From the IMG/VR virus record IMGVR_UViG_3300010885_011111, positions 1 to 33,134 of that record: a DNA stretch of 33,134 nt. One strand, given 5' to 3'. The notes under the pieces were generated by a model. That model made no database searches, was not told where the DNA came from, and worked only from the letters and a program-made list of their open reading frames with translations. Both the position numbers and the translations under genes were made by a program. The DNA is from a virus. This document shows positions 14,252 to 21,015 of this stretch, piece by piece (position 1 is the stretch's first letter; each line of letters opens with the position of its first letter).

Positions 14252-15682
14252 ATGAAGGTGTACTTCGGCGGAGCCGAGAAGGGTTCGCACCGTAACCTTC
14301 TCCTCTCTAACGGTATCCAGCGCGTAGGTGTAAACCTTACGCACCTAGCGATACCTAAGACCAAAGAGTTCAGTATCCCTGATGTGTATAACAATGCAGA
14401 AGTTTTGCTCTACACATCAGAGGGAGATGAGGACGTATCCCGATATGGGGATTTCGTTAGGACTTACGCTGACGACCTATCAGTCATCATTGGTCGTCCC
14501 GACTTCGATGGGGAGTTTCTAGGTGACAAGTACGTACCGGTCTGGTCAGATGGCGACGACTTGGAAAGACTGGCGTGGCTTTGCCAGCGTTATGGGCGAG
14601 CAGCCATATCAGATAAAGCCATCACACCCAAGACCCTTCCTCGGATACGGTCACTATCGCAGCGTTGGGACGCCAAGTTGGTCGGGATTACGAGCAAGCC
14701 CGACATCATCGAAGCCTTACCATGGGATGCGGTAGTAGTTGGGTCATGGACTAGCGCCATAAGGTACGGTGAAACTCAGGTATGGGATGGCCACGGCCTC
14801 CGTAGGTACCCAGCGCAGCAGAAGGAAAGTTCCCGGCGCAAGCATCGCGCAGACATCATCCGTCTGGGCGTGGACTTTCAAGAGGTCATGGAAGATAACG
14901 TGACCGCTGTTGGAACACTTGCTATCAAGTCGTGGCAGCAGTGGGAGACTCGCACAGTTGGGGCCTATGACCCCTCCGAAGGTGACGACGAGAGTGAATT
15001 CTCTACACTTGATGATGAGCAAATAATTGCTATCGAAGGGATTTCACAAACCAGCGGTTTGGTGGATTCTAAGGGTACGAATATTGATATCACCCCCCTA
15101 AGAAAGCGGCACGACTCAGAGCGTCTGTTGCTACCGGTTATGGGTATAGACCGCATAGCCTCCATCGGGTCTAAAACCCTTACAGATCAAGGGGAATCCA
15201 TCGAAATTGGCCCCGAGGAAACCCCTGTTATCCGGTATCAGTCGAACCCTCTAAGGCAGTGTAATAGTTGCTATCTAGCAGCCCGTTGCCCTGCTTTCAA
15301 GGAACATTCTGATTGTGGTTTCCGACTCCCCGTGGAGATACGCACGAAGGACCAACTCAACGCTGTTCTACAGGCCATGATTGAGATGCAGGCAAGCCGT
15401 GTTCTATTCGCGAGGTTCGCTGAAGAACTTGAAGGCCAAGGTCTTGACCCAGCCCTATCGTCTGAAATGGATAGGTTGTTCAGCCTTATCGACAAGTTCA
15501 AGAACATCAGCGATACACGTGATGTGTTGCGCATGGAAGTGGAAGCACGAGGCAGCAGTGGTGTGCTGTCCCGACTCTTCGGTCAGAAAGCGGGTGACGT
15601 TGCTCGGCAACTACCCGGTGGTGGACTTGACGGTAACCGTACCGACCAGTTCATCTCGGACATTCTTGATGTTGACGACTGA
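14252..15682 (+). CDS. Unknown 476-aa protein: alpha/beta-barrel-like domain plus four-Cys cluster
   Basis: The first 200 residues alternate strand and helix about eight times (KVYFGG, RVGVNLTHL, EVLLYTS, LSVIIGRPDF, KYVPVWS, RAAISDKA, KLVGITSKP, AVVVGSWTSAIRYG), which suggests a TIM-barrel-like domain. A middle region (about 200-330) is variable and acidic. Then comes C337-x2-C340-x5-C346-x8-C355 (CNSCYLAARCPAFKEHSDC), a zinc or iron-sulphur site, and a helical C-terminus that ends in acidic SDILDVDD. I do not recognise the family or an active site. It lies in a tight unit with the HAD-like gene, so a shared pathway is possible. Confidence 0.75.
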   Translation: MKVYFGGAEKGSHRNLLLSNGIQRVGVNLTHLAIPKTKEFSIPDVYNNAEVLLYTSEGDEDVSRYGDFVRTYADDLSVIIGRPDFDGEFLGDKYVPVWSDGDDLERLAWLCQRYGRAAISDKAITPKTLPRIRSLSQRWDAKLVGITSKPDIIEALPWDAVVVGSWTSAIRYGETQVWDGHGLRRYPAQQKESSRRKHRADIIRLGVDFQEVMEDNVTAVGTLAIKSWQQWETRTVGAYDPSEGDDESEFSTLDDEQIIAIEGISQTSGLVDSKGTNIDITPLRKRHDSERLLLPVMGIDRIASIGSKTLTDQGESIEIGPEETPVIRYQSNPLRQCNSCYLAARCPAFKEHSDCGFRLPVEIRTKDQLNAVLQAMIEMQASRVLFARFAEELEGQGLDPALSSEMDRLFSLIDKFKNISDTRDVLRMEVEARGSSGVLSRLFGQKAGDVARQLPGGGLDGNRTDQFISDILDVDD

Positions 15683-15706
15683 CACCTCTGTGTGTATGAT
15701 GGTCAC

Positions 15707-15841
15707 ATGACCACGAAAGACCAAGAGAAGTTTGATAAGGCAGTCCGCACCCTCGCCAGCATCGCCACGGTGACTCTCATGATGAAGTTCAATCAGGCGG
15801 TCTACGACCGTGCTTACGCTCGGGGCATCCACAAGCGCTGA
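15707..15841 (+). CDS. 44-aa small protein
   Basis: ATG 15707 opens a 44-codon frame encoding a helical peptide with a mildly hydrophobic middle (LASIATVTLMMKFNQAVYD) and a basic end (RAYARGIHKR). No good SD is seen. It fills the gap between the 476-aa gene and whiB, and its stop codon lies inside the palindrome before whiB. It could be a short membrane-associated peptide. Confidence in translation is moderate. Confidence 0.45.
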   Translation: MTTKDQEKFDKAVRTLASIATVTLMMKFNQAVYDRAYARGIHKR

Positions 15842-15851
15842 CAGGTGTCAG
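15838..15851 (+). promoter_or_regulatory. Palindromic operator candidate before whiB
   Basis: CTGACA-GG-TGTCAG is a perfect 6-bp inverted repeat with a 2-bp centre. It ends 2 bp upstream of a TATAAT box, so it lies in the spacer of the presumed promoter, where a bound dimer would block or control RNA polymerase. Confidence 0.6.
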
Positions 15852-15853
15852 TT

Positions 15854-15859
15854 TATAAT
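15854..15859 (+). promoter_or_regulatory. Consensus -10 box for a leaderless whiB transcript
   Basis: TATAAT at 15854-15859 is a perfect -10 element. The ATG at 15867 begins exactly 7 nt after it, the distance of a transcription start. There is no SD before that ATG, which fits the leaderless genes common in actinobacteria. No clear -35 is visible. Confidence 0.6.
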
Positions 15860-15866
15860 GCACTCT

Positions 15867-16247
15867 ATGGACTGGTTAGAAGACGCACTGTGCAAGGGTA
15901 TCAACCCCGACTTCTTCTTTCCTCCTCTTGACGCCCAGTCGCCCAACCACTACTACGCCATCGGCAAGTACGTGTGCTACGCCTGCCCCGTGTGGAAGGA
16001 GTGCCTCGCCTACTGTGAAAGCAACGATGAGGTATGGGGACTATGGGGTGGGTTTACCCCACAAGACCGTAAGAAGCCCCATACCCTACGGCATGGGTCC
16101 ATAGAGTACAAACGCTTCGGATGCACCTGCCAAGGTTGTCGGGACGCTCCTAACTGGGATGATGTCTATGCAGATGTAGACACGCTACCTAAGAGCGGAC
16201 AACCTTATGATCTACTATCCCTCGTATACGACTTGACAAAAGGATAA
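15867..16247 (+). CDS. whiB: WhiB-family iron-sulphur transcription regulator
   Basis: The 126-aa product has the four invariant WhiB cysteines (C9, C37, C40, C46; C-x2-C-x5-C in CYACPVWKEC), which bind a redox- and NO-sensitive [4Fe-4S] cluster, followed by the turn GLWGG (58-62) and a basic segment. The C-terminal RHGSIEYKRFGCTCQGC, with three more cysteines, is an extension also met in phage proteins. WhiB proteins act with the primary sigma factor; phage copies can repress host whiB genes or cause superinfection exclusion. ATG 15867 (MDWLEDALC) is chosen as a leaderless start; ATG 15858, three codons upstream, is the alternative but overlaps the -10 box. Confidence 0.93.
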   Translation: MDWLEDALCKGINPDFFFPPLDAQSPNHYYAIGKYVCYACPVWKECLAYCESNDEVWGLWGGFTPQDRKKPHTLRHGSIEYKRFGCTCQGCRDAPNWDDVYADVDTLPKSGQPYDLLSLVYDLTKG

Positions 16248-16249
16248 CC

Positions 16250-16453
16250 ATGGATACATCAATCCCCGTTTCCCTCATAGGTGGGACAGCCGAGGTCGCT
16301 CACGCTCTAGGTTGCCCCAAACAGCAGATTCACGCTCTTCGCCGCCGCAAAGACTTCCCGCAGCCCATTGGCAAGTTGGCGGCTACCCCTCTGTGGAATC
16401 TCAACGAGATACGGGAGTTCGGAGCATCATGGGTTCGTCGCAAAGCACTCTGA
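16250..16453 (+). CDS. AlpA/excisionase-like helix-turn-helix protein
   Basis: The 67-aa protein is a single winged-helix domain: LIGGTAEVAHALGCPKQQIHALRRR, then DFPQPIGKLAATPLWNLNEIREFG. The pattern of HTH, DFP.P and W...I is that of AlpA/MerR-like phage regulators and excisionases. It follows whiB by 2 nt behind AAAGGATAACC, so the two regulators are likely made together. Its 3' end overlaps the glycosyltransferase gene by 25 nt. Whether it controls transcription or DNA excision is open; no integrase is in the window. Confidence 0.8.
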   Translation: MDTSIPVSLIGGTAEVAHALGCPKQQIHALRRRKDFPQPIGKLAATPLWNLNEIREFGASWVRRKAL

Positions 16454-17508
16454 GGTTAGGCGTAGCGTCGGCTGACTGGACGCACCCCAGAGACCACGGT
16501 CAACCTTTCGACGTGTGGGGTGGTTCGGGATGGGCGCGCGTAGGCAAGTACCTGCCGTTGCTCCCCTTCACCATAAAGGTGGGGCTTCTGGCGTTCAACG
16601 GCTCCTATTTCATCATCATGGATAAAGACGGTAACCAGCATGAGGTTGATGTCATCATCATGCAGCGGCTTACTCACCGGGGCTTGGCTGAGAACATTCT
16701 CAAAGCCCGTGCCACCGGCCAGAAGATCATCAACGACATTGATGACTGGTACTGGGGTGTCGATCCCACGAACATGGCCTTCAAGTTTAACCACCCAAAG
16801 GAATACCCTGATGAAAACATCAACCACTACAAGGGCATATTGAGCAAATCAGATTTGGTAACGGTTAGCACTTCTTACTTGGCTGACCGCATTAGGCCAT
16901 GGGTGAAAGCGGAGATCGTAGTAGCGACTAACACTGTCGATCTGAAGGCTTTCACTCCCCGAAAGCATGTCGATGATGGCCCTCCGGTAGTCGGGTGGGT
17001 TGGGTCTACTGCTCACCGCAGCCGCGACTTGGAAACCGTTGCGGGCATCCTGCGCCCTATGTTCAACAGTGGTGAGATAAGGCTTCATCACAGCGGCAAC
17101 AACATCCAATATCCATCCTTTGCGTCACGCATTGGGGTGCCTTACGACGCGGTGACCACTTTGCCCCTCTCAAGGGCAGAGGATTATCCATCTCTTTTGG
17201 TTATGGATATAGGTATCGTCCCTCTCAAGGACACACCGTTCAATCGGGCAAAATCTTCGATCAAAGGTTTGGAATACGCCGCCGCGGGGATACCATTTGT
17301 GGCGCAAGCGCTTGACTCCTACATCGACCTCGCCGCTGACGGCATCGGTAGGATAGCCAAGCGGCCCATGAACTGGATCAAGCACCTCAAGTCTCTCTAC
17401 TCCGCAGAAGTGCGGAATGAGGAGGCGGCTTTGAACAGGGAACGGCTCGTTGTCTACGACCTTCCTATCGGTGCTAATCGGCTTGCTGACATCATCTCTA
17501 ACCTCTAA
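16429..17508 (+). CDS. GT-B-fold glycosyltransferase (GT4-like)
   Basis: The 359-aa protein has the two halves of a GT-B enzyme. The N-terminal domain includes DVIIMQRLTHRGLAENI and INDIDDWYW. The C-terminal nucleotide-sugar domain starts at VVGWVGSTAHRSRDLE (about 187-202), continues with DIGIVPLKDTPFNRAKSS and has GLEYAAAGIPFVA with E282, the usual donor-binding acid before the A.G.P turn. GT4 enzymes transfer sugar from a nucleotide-sugar. In phages the targets include modified DNA bases, virion proteins or host wall polymers; nothing here selects between them. ATG 16429 has GGAG 4 nt and GGGAG 11 nt upstream. The gene is followed by a second whiB after an AAGGAG. Confidence 0.85.
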   Translation: MGSSQSTLRLGVASADWTHPRDHGQPFDVWGGSGWARVGKYLPLLPFTIKVGLLAFNGSYFIIMDKDGNQHEVDVIIMQRLTHRGLAENILKARATGQKIINDIDDWYWGVDPTNMAFKFNHPKEYPDENINHYKGILSKSDLVTVSTSYLADRIRPWVKAEIVVATNTVDLKAFTPRKHVDDGPPVVGWVGSTAHRSRDLETVAGILRPMFNSGEIRLHHSGNNIQYPSFASRIGVPYDAVTTLPLSRAEDYPSLLVMDIGIVPLKDTPFNRAKSSIKGLEYAAAGIPFVAQALDSYIDLAADGIGRIAKRPMNWIKHLKSLYSAEVRNEEAALNRERLVVYDLPIGANRLADIISNL

Positions 17509-17517
17509 GGAGCCACA

Positions 17518-17955
17518 GTGTCGGTTGACACGAACGAATACATCCAACTCCCCCAACTAGCGTCATGGGGTAACGATGCTTGGCGGCAAGTAGCAGCCTG
17601 CCGAGGTACGGATGTAAACGTCTTCTTTCCAGAGAAGGGGCCGTTGTCGGTAATCAACGCTGGCAAGTCAAAGGTCTTCTGCATGCAGTGCAGCGTTAGG
17701 TTTGACTGCCTCAAGTTTGCTGTCGACAACTTCATCAAGGTGGGCACTTACGGTGGATTGTCTCCTACCGACCGGCGCAGCATCACCTCTGAGAACATCT
17801 CTGAAGAGCACACCAAGTTCAGGCTGACCGATGCCTACGCCACGCTGAGGCGTGCGAAGGACAAGACCCCGGTTGCCACGTTGTCCCGTATCATCGGGGA
17901 GACCGAAGAGTGGGTTAAGGAGCAACTCGCAAATGGCGGCGATTTCCTCTTCTGA
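17518..17955 (+). CDS. whiB: Second WhiB-family iron-sulphur protein
   Basis: The 145-aa product has C28, C55, C58 and C64 (ACRG, then FCMQCSVRFDC), giving the WhiB pattern C-x26-C-x2-C-x5-C, followed by GTYGG (77-81) in place of the usual G[VI]WGG turn. The C-terminal half (about 95-145) is helical and carries no obvious AT-hook. The loss of Trp in the turn may alter contact with the sigma factor. It is clearly diverged from the other WhiB gene at 15.9 kb and, unlike it, has a normal SD (AAGGAG) before GTG 17518. It overlaps the deaminase-like gene by 23 nt. Confidence 0.88.
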   Translation: MSVDTNEYIQLPQLASWGNDAWRQVAACRGTDVNVFFPEKGPLSVINAGKSKVFCMQCSVRFDCLKFAVDNFIKVGTYGGLSPTDRRSITSENISEEHTKFRLTDAYATLRRAKDKTPVATLSRIIGETEEWVKEQLANGGDFLF

Positions 17956-18328
17956 TATCCGTTGGCTCAACCGAGCCATCACCCAAGCAGAACAGGCCCC
18001 CCACGAACAATGGCGTGTGGGGGCTGTTCTCGTCAAGGGGGGAAGCCTGCTGAGCGTTGGCTTCAATCGTTACCGTAACGACCCGTCGCAGGTAGAACTG
18101 TCTGGCGTTTCATACCATGCCGAGGCCGTCGCTATCCGTAAGGCAGGGTTTTCTGACGGAGCCACCTTGTATGTGGCGCGGGTCACTAGGTCGGGTGACC
18201 TTGGTAGCGCTAAGCCGTGCGCTAGGTGTCAGGCGTTGCTTGACAAGCATGGGGTGCACACCGTTGTGTGGACTACCCCTGACGGCTTACTCAAGCAACG
18301 AGCACGGCAACTATTACTTACCGCTTGA
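17933..18328 (+). CDS. Cytidine/deoxycytidylate deaminase-like enzyme
   Basis: The 131-aa protein carries the zinc-dependent deaminase signature: H62-A-E64 (YHAEAVAI) and P95-C96-x2-C99 (KPCARCQALL), on a fold beginning with WRVGAVLVKGG and SVGFNRYRNDP. H62, C96 and C99 would bind zinc and E64 act as proton shuttle. The substrate may be a free (deoxy)cytidine nucleotide or a polynucleotide cytosine; the short length fits the free-nucleotide or tRNA-type class, but this cannot be resolved by eye. AAGGAG lies 10 nt before ATG 17933. It is the last rightward gene, and its 3' end overlaps the leftward gene at 18314 by 15 bp. Confidence 0.85.
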   Translation: MAAISSSDIRWLNRAITQAEQAPHEQWRVGAVLVKGGSLLSVGFNRYRNDPSQVELSGVSYHAEAVAIRKAGFSDGATLYVARVTRSGDLGSAKPCARCQALLDKHGVHTVVWTTPDGLLKQRARQLLLTA

Positions 18329-18535
18329 GCGGGGTCGTGCGTGACCGATGTGGAAGAACCCACAGTGCGGGCACTTGTACGCTTCCATCATTCCTCTACC
18401 ACTGCCACCACCCATTACGGTGGGCGCTTGCTTTGCAGCGCGCTTGGCGTCTGCCTTGCTATGGAACGTGCGCTTGAGATGTCCTTCCTTGGTTCGGCAC
18501 TGGGTTTCTTCGCTGAATACTTGCTTGAGTGTCAT
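18314..18535 (-). CDS. Small zinc-finger protein
   Basis: The 73-aa protein ends with YKCPHCGFFHIGHARP, a CxxC...HxxGH zinc-knuckle type frequent in actinobacteriophages, preceded by a basic helix (HLKRTFHSKADAKRAAKQAP). It probably binds nucleic acid. ATG 18535 shares its A with the TGA of the upstream gene (TGATG), which fixes the start. The 3' end overlaps the convergent deaminase-like gene by 15 bp. Confidence 0.75.
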   Translation of the reverse strand: MTLKQVFSEETQCRTKEGHLKRTFHSKADAKRAAKQAPTVMGGGSGRGMMEAYKCPHCGFFHIGHARPRSSGK

Positions 18536-18966
18536 CACGCCACCGGCCACACATAGGGAAGGTCGTTAGGGGTATCAGGCCACATCGGGCCGTAATGGTC
18601 TGCGTACTTGCGGATGAGGTTAGACCGGTGGGATTTGATTACGTCCGAGTCCCACAGCCACCGGGGGAAGTCCACCGTCTGTTGGTCGTCCATAAACTGC
18701 TTCAAGTACACGGTCAGTTTGGGTTTGAGGGAATCTTTGTAACCCCTCTTGACCCACTCGTCACACATCGCGATTCCATAGAGCGTCAGGGCCAACTCGT
18801 AACCGTCCCACATCTTCACGGCAGGGTGGTGCCACCACCCCTTCTGCTCTCCGGTGAGAGCACGGATGATTTGGTACACCTCTACTCGCTGCTTACCTAA
18901 TCTCTTCATATCAAGTGTTCTGGCCGTTTCACTGAACAACGGCCCGTGGGGAACAAACGTCTGCAT
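18535..18966 (-). CDS. Pyrimidine-dimer DNA glycosylase (T4 endonuclease V-like family)
   Basis: The 143-aa protein matches the Pyr_excise/MSMEG_6728-type family over its length: SETARTLDMKRLGKQRVEVY, ALTG...WWHHPAVKMWDGYE.AL, CDEWVKRGY, and a C-terminal SHRSNLIRKYADHYGP...LPYVWP. The family includes bacteriophage T4 DenV, which removes UV-induced pyrimidine dimers and nicks the abasic site. In this phage it would repair UV damage in the genome or the host chromosome. A good SD (TAGGAG) precedes ATG 18966. It is downstream of the HNH gene in the leftward operon. Confidence 0.88.
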   Translation of the reverse strand: MQTFVPHGPLFSETARTLDMKRLGKQRVEVYQIIRALTGEQKGWWHHPAVKMWDGYELALTLYGIAMCDEWVKRGYKDSLKPKLTVYLKQFMDDQQTVDFPRWLWDSDVIKSHRSNLIRKYADHYGPMWPDTPNDLPYVWPVA

Positions 18967-18974
18967 GGTGGCTC

Positions 18975-19466
18975 CTAGAGTTCTTTTTGTAGTGTGTCAG
19001 GGTTGTAACCGATATCCCAGAGGAAGTCTCGTAGTCTTGTTATCTCTGCTTGCAATGAGTAGTAGAGATGCTGCCGTGAGATGTTCTCAGCCAGAGCAGT
19101 CTTTTCCAAGTGGTCAGGGTTACAGCAAAGGGTATTACGACATAGGTGGTCAAGGGTTTCCTCCTTGGTGAGTGTCACGTGCTTGTGCTGTTCGTATGAC
19201 CAGCGGTGGACTTGGTACGCCTTACCTCCAACGTACATGCGCCCATACCCCTTATCAACAGGGCCGGTCCACGTCCAGCAGGGTGAGTCGTCCCCATCGA
19301 ACTTCTTGCTTCGCTTGTCAATGAACTTCCAGAACTTGTCCTCGGGAAGTTGTGTCTTCTCAATAGCGTGCAGCACACCATCACGCTGTAACTGCTTGTA
19401 ATGACTAGCGCAAAGGCCCTTAGCCACTGCCTTGTTATTACACACTGGGCCTCGGCACATGCTCAT
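18975..19466 (-). CDS. HNH endonuclease
   Basis: The 163-aa protein has an N-terminal Cys cluster (CRGPVCNNKAVAKGLCASHY), then CWTWTGPVDKGYGRMYVGG, AYQVHRWSYEQHKH and TLDHLCRNTLCCNPDHLE, the HNH_3-type beta-beta-alpha-metal core with DH and N.DHL residues. The N-terminal C-x4-C-x8-C-x2-H pattern is a second metal site for DNA recognition. Proteins of this kind are homing-type or restriction-like nickases, often free-standing in phage genomes. ATG 19466 overlaps the preceding stop (ATGA), so it is integrated in the operon rather than obviously inserted. No interrupted host gene or intron is visible around it. Confidence 0.88.
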   Translation of the reverse strand: MSMCRGPVCNNKAVAKGLCASHYKQLQRDGVLHAIEKTQLPEDKFWKFIDKRSKKFDGDDSPCWTWTGPVDKGYGRMYVGGKAYQVHRWSYEQHKHVTLTKEETLDHLCRNTLCCNPDHLEKTALAENISRQHLYYSLQAEITRLRDFLWDIGYNPDTLQKEL

Positions 19467-19618
19467 GCGCACTCATACCCCGTTGGCATCAGGATTTCAA
19501 CACAGTCGTCATCTTGTGGGTCTGACGACACCGTGGGGTTGAGGCAGGCATGCAACATTGCGATGGCGAACAGAATCCAGAACACCATCCACAGCCGCTC
19601 TTTGGTTTGGTTACTCAT
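19463..19618 (-). CDS. 51-aa single-pass membrane protein
   Basis: The 51-residue product has a short charged N-terminus (MSNQTKERL), a membrane helix WMVFWILFAIAMLHACL (10-26) and a polar, acidic C-terminus with three Cys in total. AAAGGA lies 5 nt before ATG 19618, and its TGA overlaps the HNH start (ATGA). No family is known to me. Coding is supported by SD, coupling and the clear hydrophobic segment. Confidence 0.7.
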   Translation of the reverse strand: MSNQTKERLWMVFWILFAIAMLHACLNPTVSSDPQDDDCVEILMPTGYECA

Positions 19619-19670
19619 ATCGTTCCTTTGGACGGCGCAGCGGTTGCTGCGTGTTGGGGTCGTAACGCAA

Positions 19671-19702
19671 AGAGGGGGTGGAGGCGAACCCCCACCCCCT
19701 CT
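19671..19702 (-). terminator. GC-rich hairpin terminator candidate
   Basis: AGAGGGGGTGG (19671-19681) pairs perfectly with CCACCCCCTCT (19692-19702). In the leftward direction the stem is followed by TTT, and it lies 12 nt after the stop of the HTH gene at 19715. It should end or weaken transcription before the membrane protein/HNH/glycosylase genes. Confidence 0.65.
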
Positions 19703-19714
19703 GTTGCTGTTTGG

Positions 19715-20092
19715 TCACTCCGTGACAGTGGTCTTGCGGGGGGTACCTTGGTACACACGCTTCATCACGTCGGTACGGGTCTGGCGCAGGATACGCACTC
19801 GCTGGTACACCGTCTGGGTGCTGCAACCGAACTGTGCAGCGATCTTGCTGGGCTTCTCGCCACCGTTCCAGAGAGCGATGAGCCGGTTAACAGCCTCGTC
19901 GCTCCATGCGATGTTCTTACGGGTGGTCTCGGGCTTGTTAGCGCCGGTCACCGCCGACATCAACTTCTCCTCGGGGAGGTTGCACTCCCGTGCGATGAGG
20001 CTGAGGATGCGCCCGTGGGGCATGTCCTCTTCCATCAGCAGGTGGATGAGGGTCTTGATGTCAAGGGTCTGGGTGTTGGTTTCGTGGTTCAT
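19715..20092 (-). CDS. Helix-turn-helix DNA-binding protein
   Basis: The 125-aa protein has an N-terminal helical domain (TLIHLLMEEDMPHGRILSLI, followed by ECNLPEEKL) and a clear homeodomain-like HTH: WSDEAVNRLIALWNGGEKPSKIAAQFGCSTQTVYQRVRILR (about 70-110), with the pattern of GcrA/HTH_23 or Myb-like domains. It therefore probably binds DNA sequence-specifically and is one candidate for recognising the dispersed palindrome in this arm (inference). ATG 20092 is 1 nt after the upstream stop. A strong hairpin follows the gene. Confidence 0.8.
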   Translation of the reverse strand: MNHETNTQTLDIKTLIHLLMEEDMPHGRILSLIARECNLPEEKLMSAVTGANKPETTRKNIAWSDEAVNRLIALWNGGEKPSKIAAQFGCSTQTVYQRVRILRQTRTDVMKRVYQGTPRKTTVTE

Positions 20093-20093
20093 T

Positions 20094-20459
20094 TCACTTG
20101 ATCCTGATTTGTGTGTATGGGGTTGTGGTTGTGATCTGGTCAACGACTGTCTTGTCAATCTTACCGCTTGTAATGGCTGCGTCAACCAGTTTGCTCTTGA
20201 CTTCCTGCTCAGTCACAGCGGAGAACACCGCTGGCTTCACAAGATTCTTGAGAAGTGAAGCATCGAATGACCGCTTAGCGGAGTGCACGAGAGTGACGAC
20301 CTTACCGTCGCACTCTACGGTTGACAACCCCTGTCCGATCATTTCTGCCTTGATGATGGTTTCCAGTACATCAGCCGCCTCTTGCGCCGACTTGGCAGCG
20401 GCCCTAGTGGCGAGGTACTGACGGATGGTCTTGTTAAGTGATTCCAGTTGGGAACTCAT
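20094..20459 (-). CDS. Unknown helical protein
   Basis: The 121-aa protein starts with a long helix (SSQLESLNKTIRQYLATRAA and on), has a small beta part (STVECDGKVVTLVHSAKRSF) and ends TTTTPYTQIRIK. It resembles the general plan of small phage accessory proteins but no family is certain. ATG 20459 is preceded by TAGGATA. It is probably co-transcribed with the HTH gene that follows 1 nt later. Confidence 0.65.
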   Translation of the reverse strand: MSSQLESLNKTIRQYLATRAAAKSAQEAADVLETIIKAEMIGQGLSTVECDGKVVTLVHSAKRSFDASLLKNLVKPAVFSAVTEQEVKSKLVDAAITSGKIDKTVVDQITTTTPYTQIRIK

Positions 20460-20522
20460 GGTAGGTATCCTATCTAGGTGGTTCTTGCTTTGCAACTACT
20501 TGTCACTTATCAGTGTTAGTGA

Positions 20523-20535
20523 TGTAACTGTTATA
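20523..20535. promoter_or_regulatory. Dispersed palindrome, copy 1 (one mismatch)
   Basis: TGTAACTGTTATA differs from a perfect TGTAAC-N-GTTACA palindrome at one position. It supplies the TAA stop of the leftward gene at 20531-20809 and lies 64 bp upstream of the next start at 20459. Confidence 0.6.
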
Positions 20536-20809
20536 TGCTTGACGTATTAAGGAAATGGGCTGATACGGCCAGCACCTTAGCCCACTTCTTAGCGACGGCC
20601 TCGTCGTAGGTGGAGCACACGACTGGGCATGCGTGGTCACTCAAGTACACCTTCACTAAATACCGGCTCCTTGTGGACTCCCACCTCACTTCAACGTCCG
20701 TCCACACAATCTCTTTGACTCTGATCACGTGGTACTTCTCACGTCCGGGGTTATCTACGACGATAACCCCGCCTACTGGCTCGTCTGGGTAAAACTCGTC
20801 CTCGTTCAT
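20531..20809 (-). CDS. Unknown 92-aa protein
   Basis: The product is beta-rich (GGVIVVDNPGREKYHVIRVKEI, later RYLVKVYLSDHACPVVC) followed by a helix (TYDEAVAKKWAKVLAVSAHFL). This looks like a small alpha/beta domain of unknown type. GGAGA precedes ATG 20809, which overlaps the upstream stop (ATGA). Its stop codon is embedded in a copy of the dispersed palindrome. Confidence 0.65.
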   Translation of the reverse strand: MNEDEFYPDEPVGGVIVVDNPGREKYHVIRVKEIVWTDVEVRWESTRSRYLVKVYLSDHACPVVCSTYDEAVAKKWAKVLAVSAHFLNTSSI

Positions 20810-21006
20810 TCTGTCTCCTGTTCTACCTGCTGGATAATGTCACTCCACGTGATACTGAGCATCCCGTGTGGGGCATCTGCCTCTTCGCCCCACACGGAGA
20901 ATCGAACACCCTCAGCGTCGATATCGACGTTGCACGGCGTTCCGTTGACTATGACCGTTAGATCATCACCTTCGGTTACATCAATGTACATAACTCCGCT
21001 GCTCAT
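20806..21006 (-). CDS. Unknown 66-aa acidic protein
   Basis: The 66-aa product is acidic with alternating strand-like segments (VMYIDVTEGDDLTVIVNG, VRFSVWGEE) and a short C-terminal helix. ATG 21006 is chosen because AAGGAG lies 5 nt upstream; the in-frame GTG at 21012 overlaps that SD. It is coupled to the next gene through an ATGA overlap. No function can be proposed. Confidence 0.65.
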   Translation of the reverse strand: MSSGVMYIDVTEGDDLTVIVNGTPCNVDIDAEGVRFSVWGEEADAPHGMLSITWSDIIQQVEQETE

Positions 21007-21015
21007 GGTCACTCC

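Noticed and set aside
16856-16872. Additional palindrome copy (GGTAACGGTTAGC) in the rightward arm
   Set aside because: It has three mismatches in the 13-bp core and lies in the middle of the glycosyltransferase coding sequence without symmetry at the ends.
18975-19466. HNH gene as a recent homing insertion or intron
   Set aside because: It is tightly coupled with the upstream gene by ATGA and no split gene or flanking repeat is visible.
19401-20258. 285-aa rightward open frame
   Set aside because: It runs antisense to the HNH gene, a membrane gene, a terminator hairpin and the HTH gene, has no SD and a composition typical of a shadow frame.
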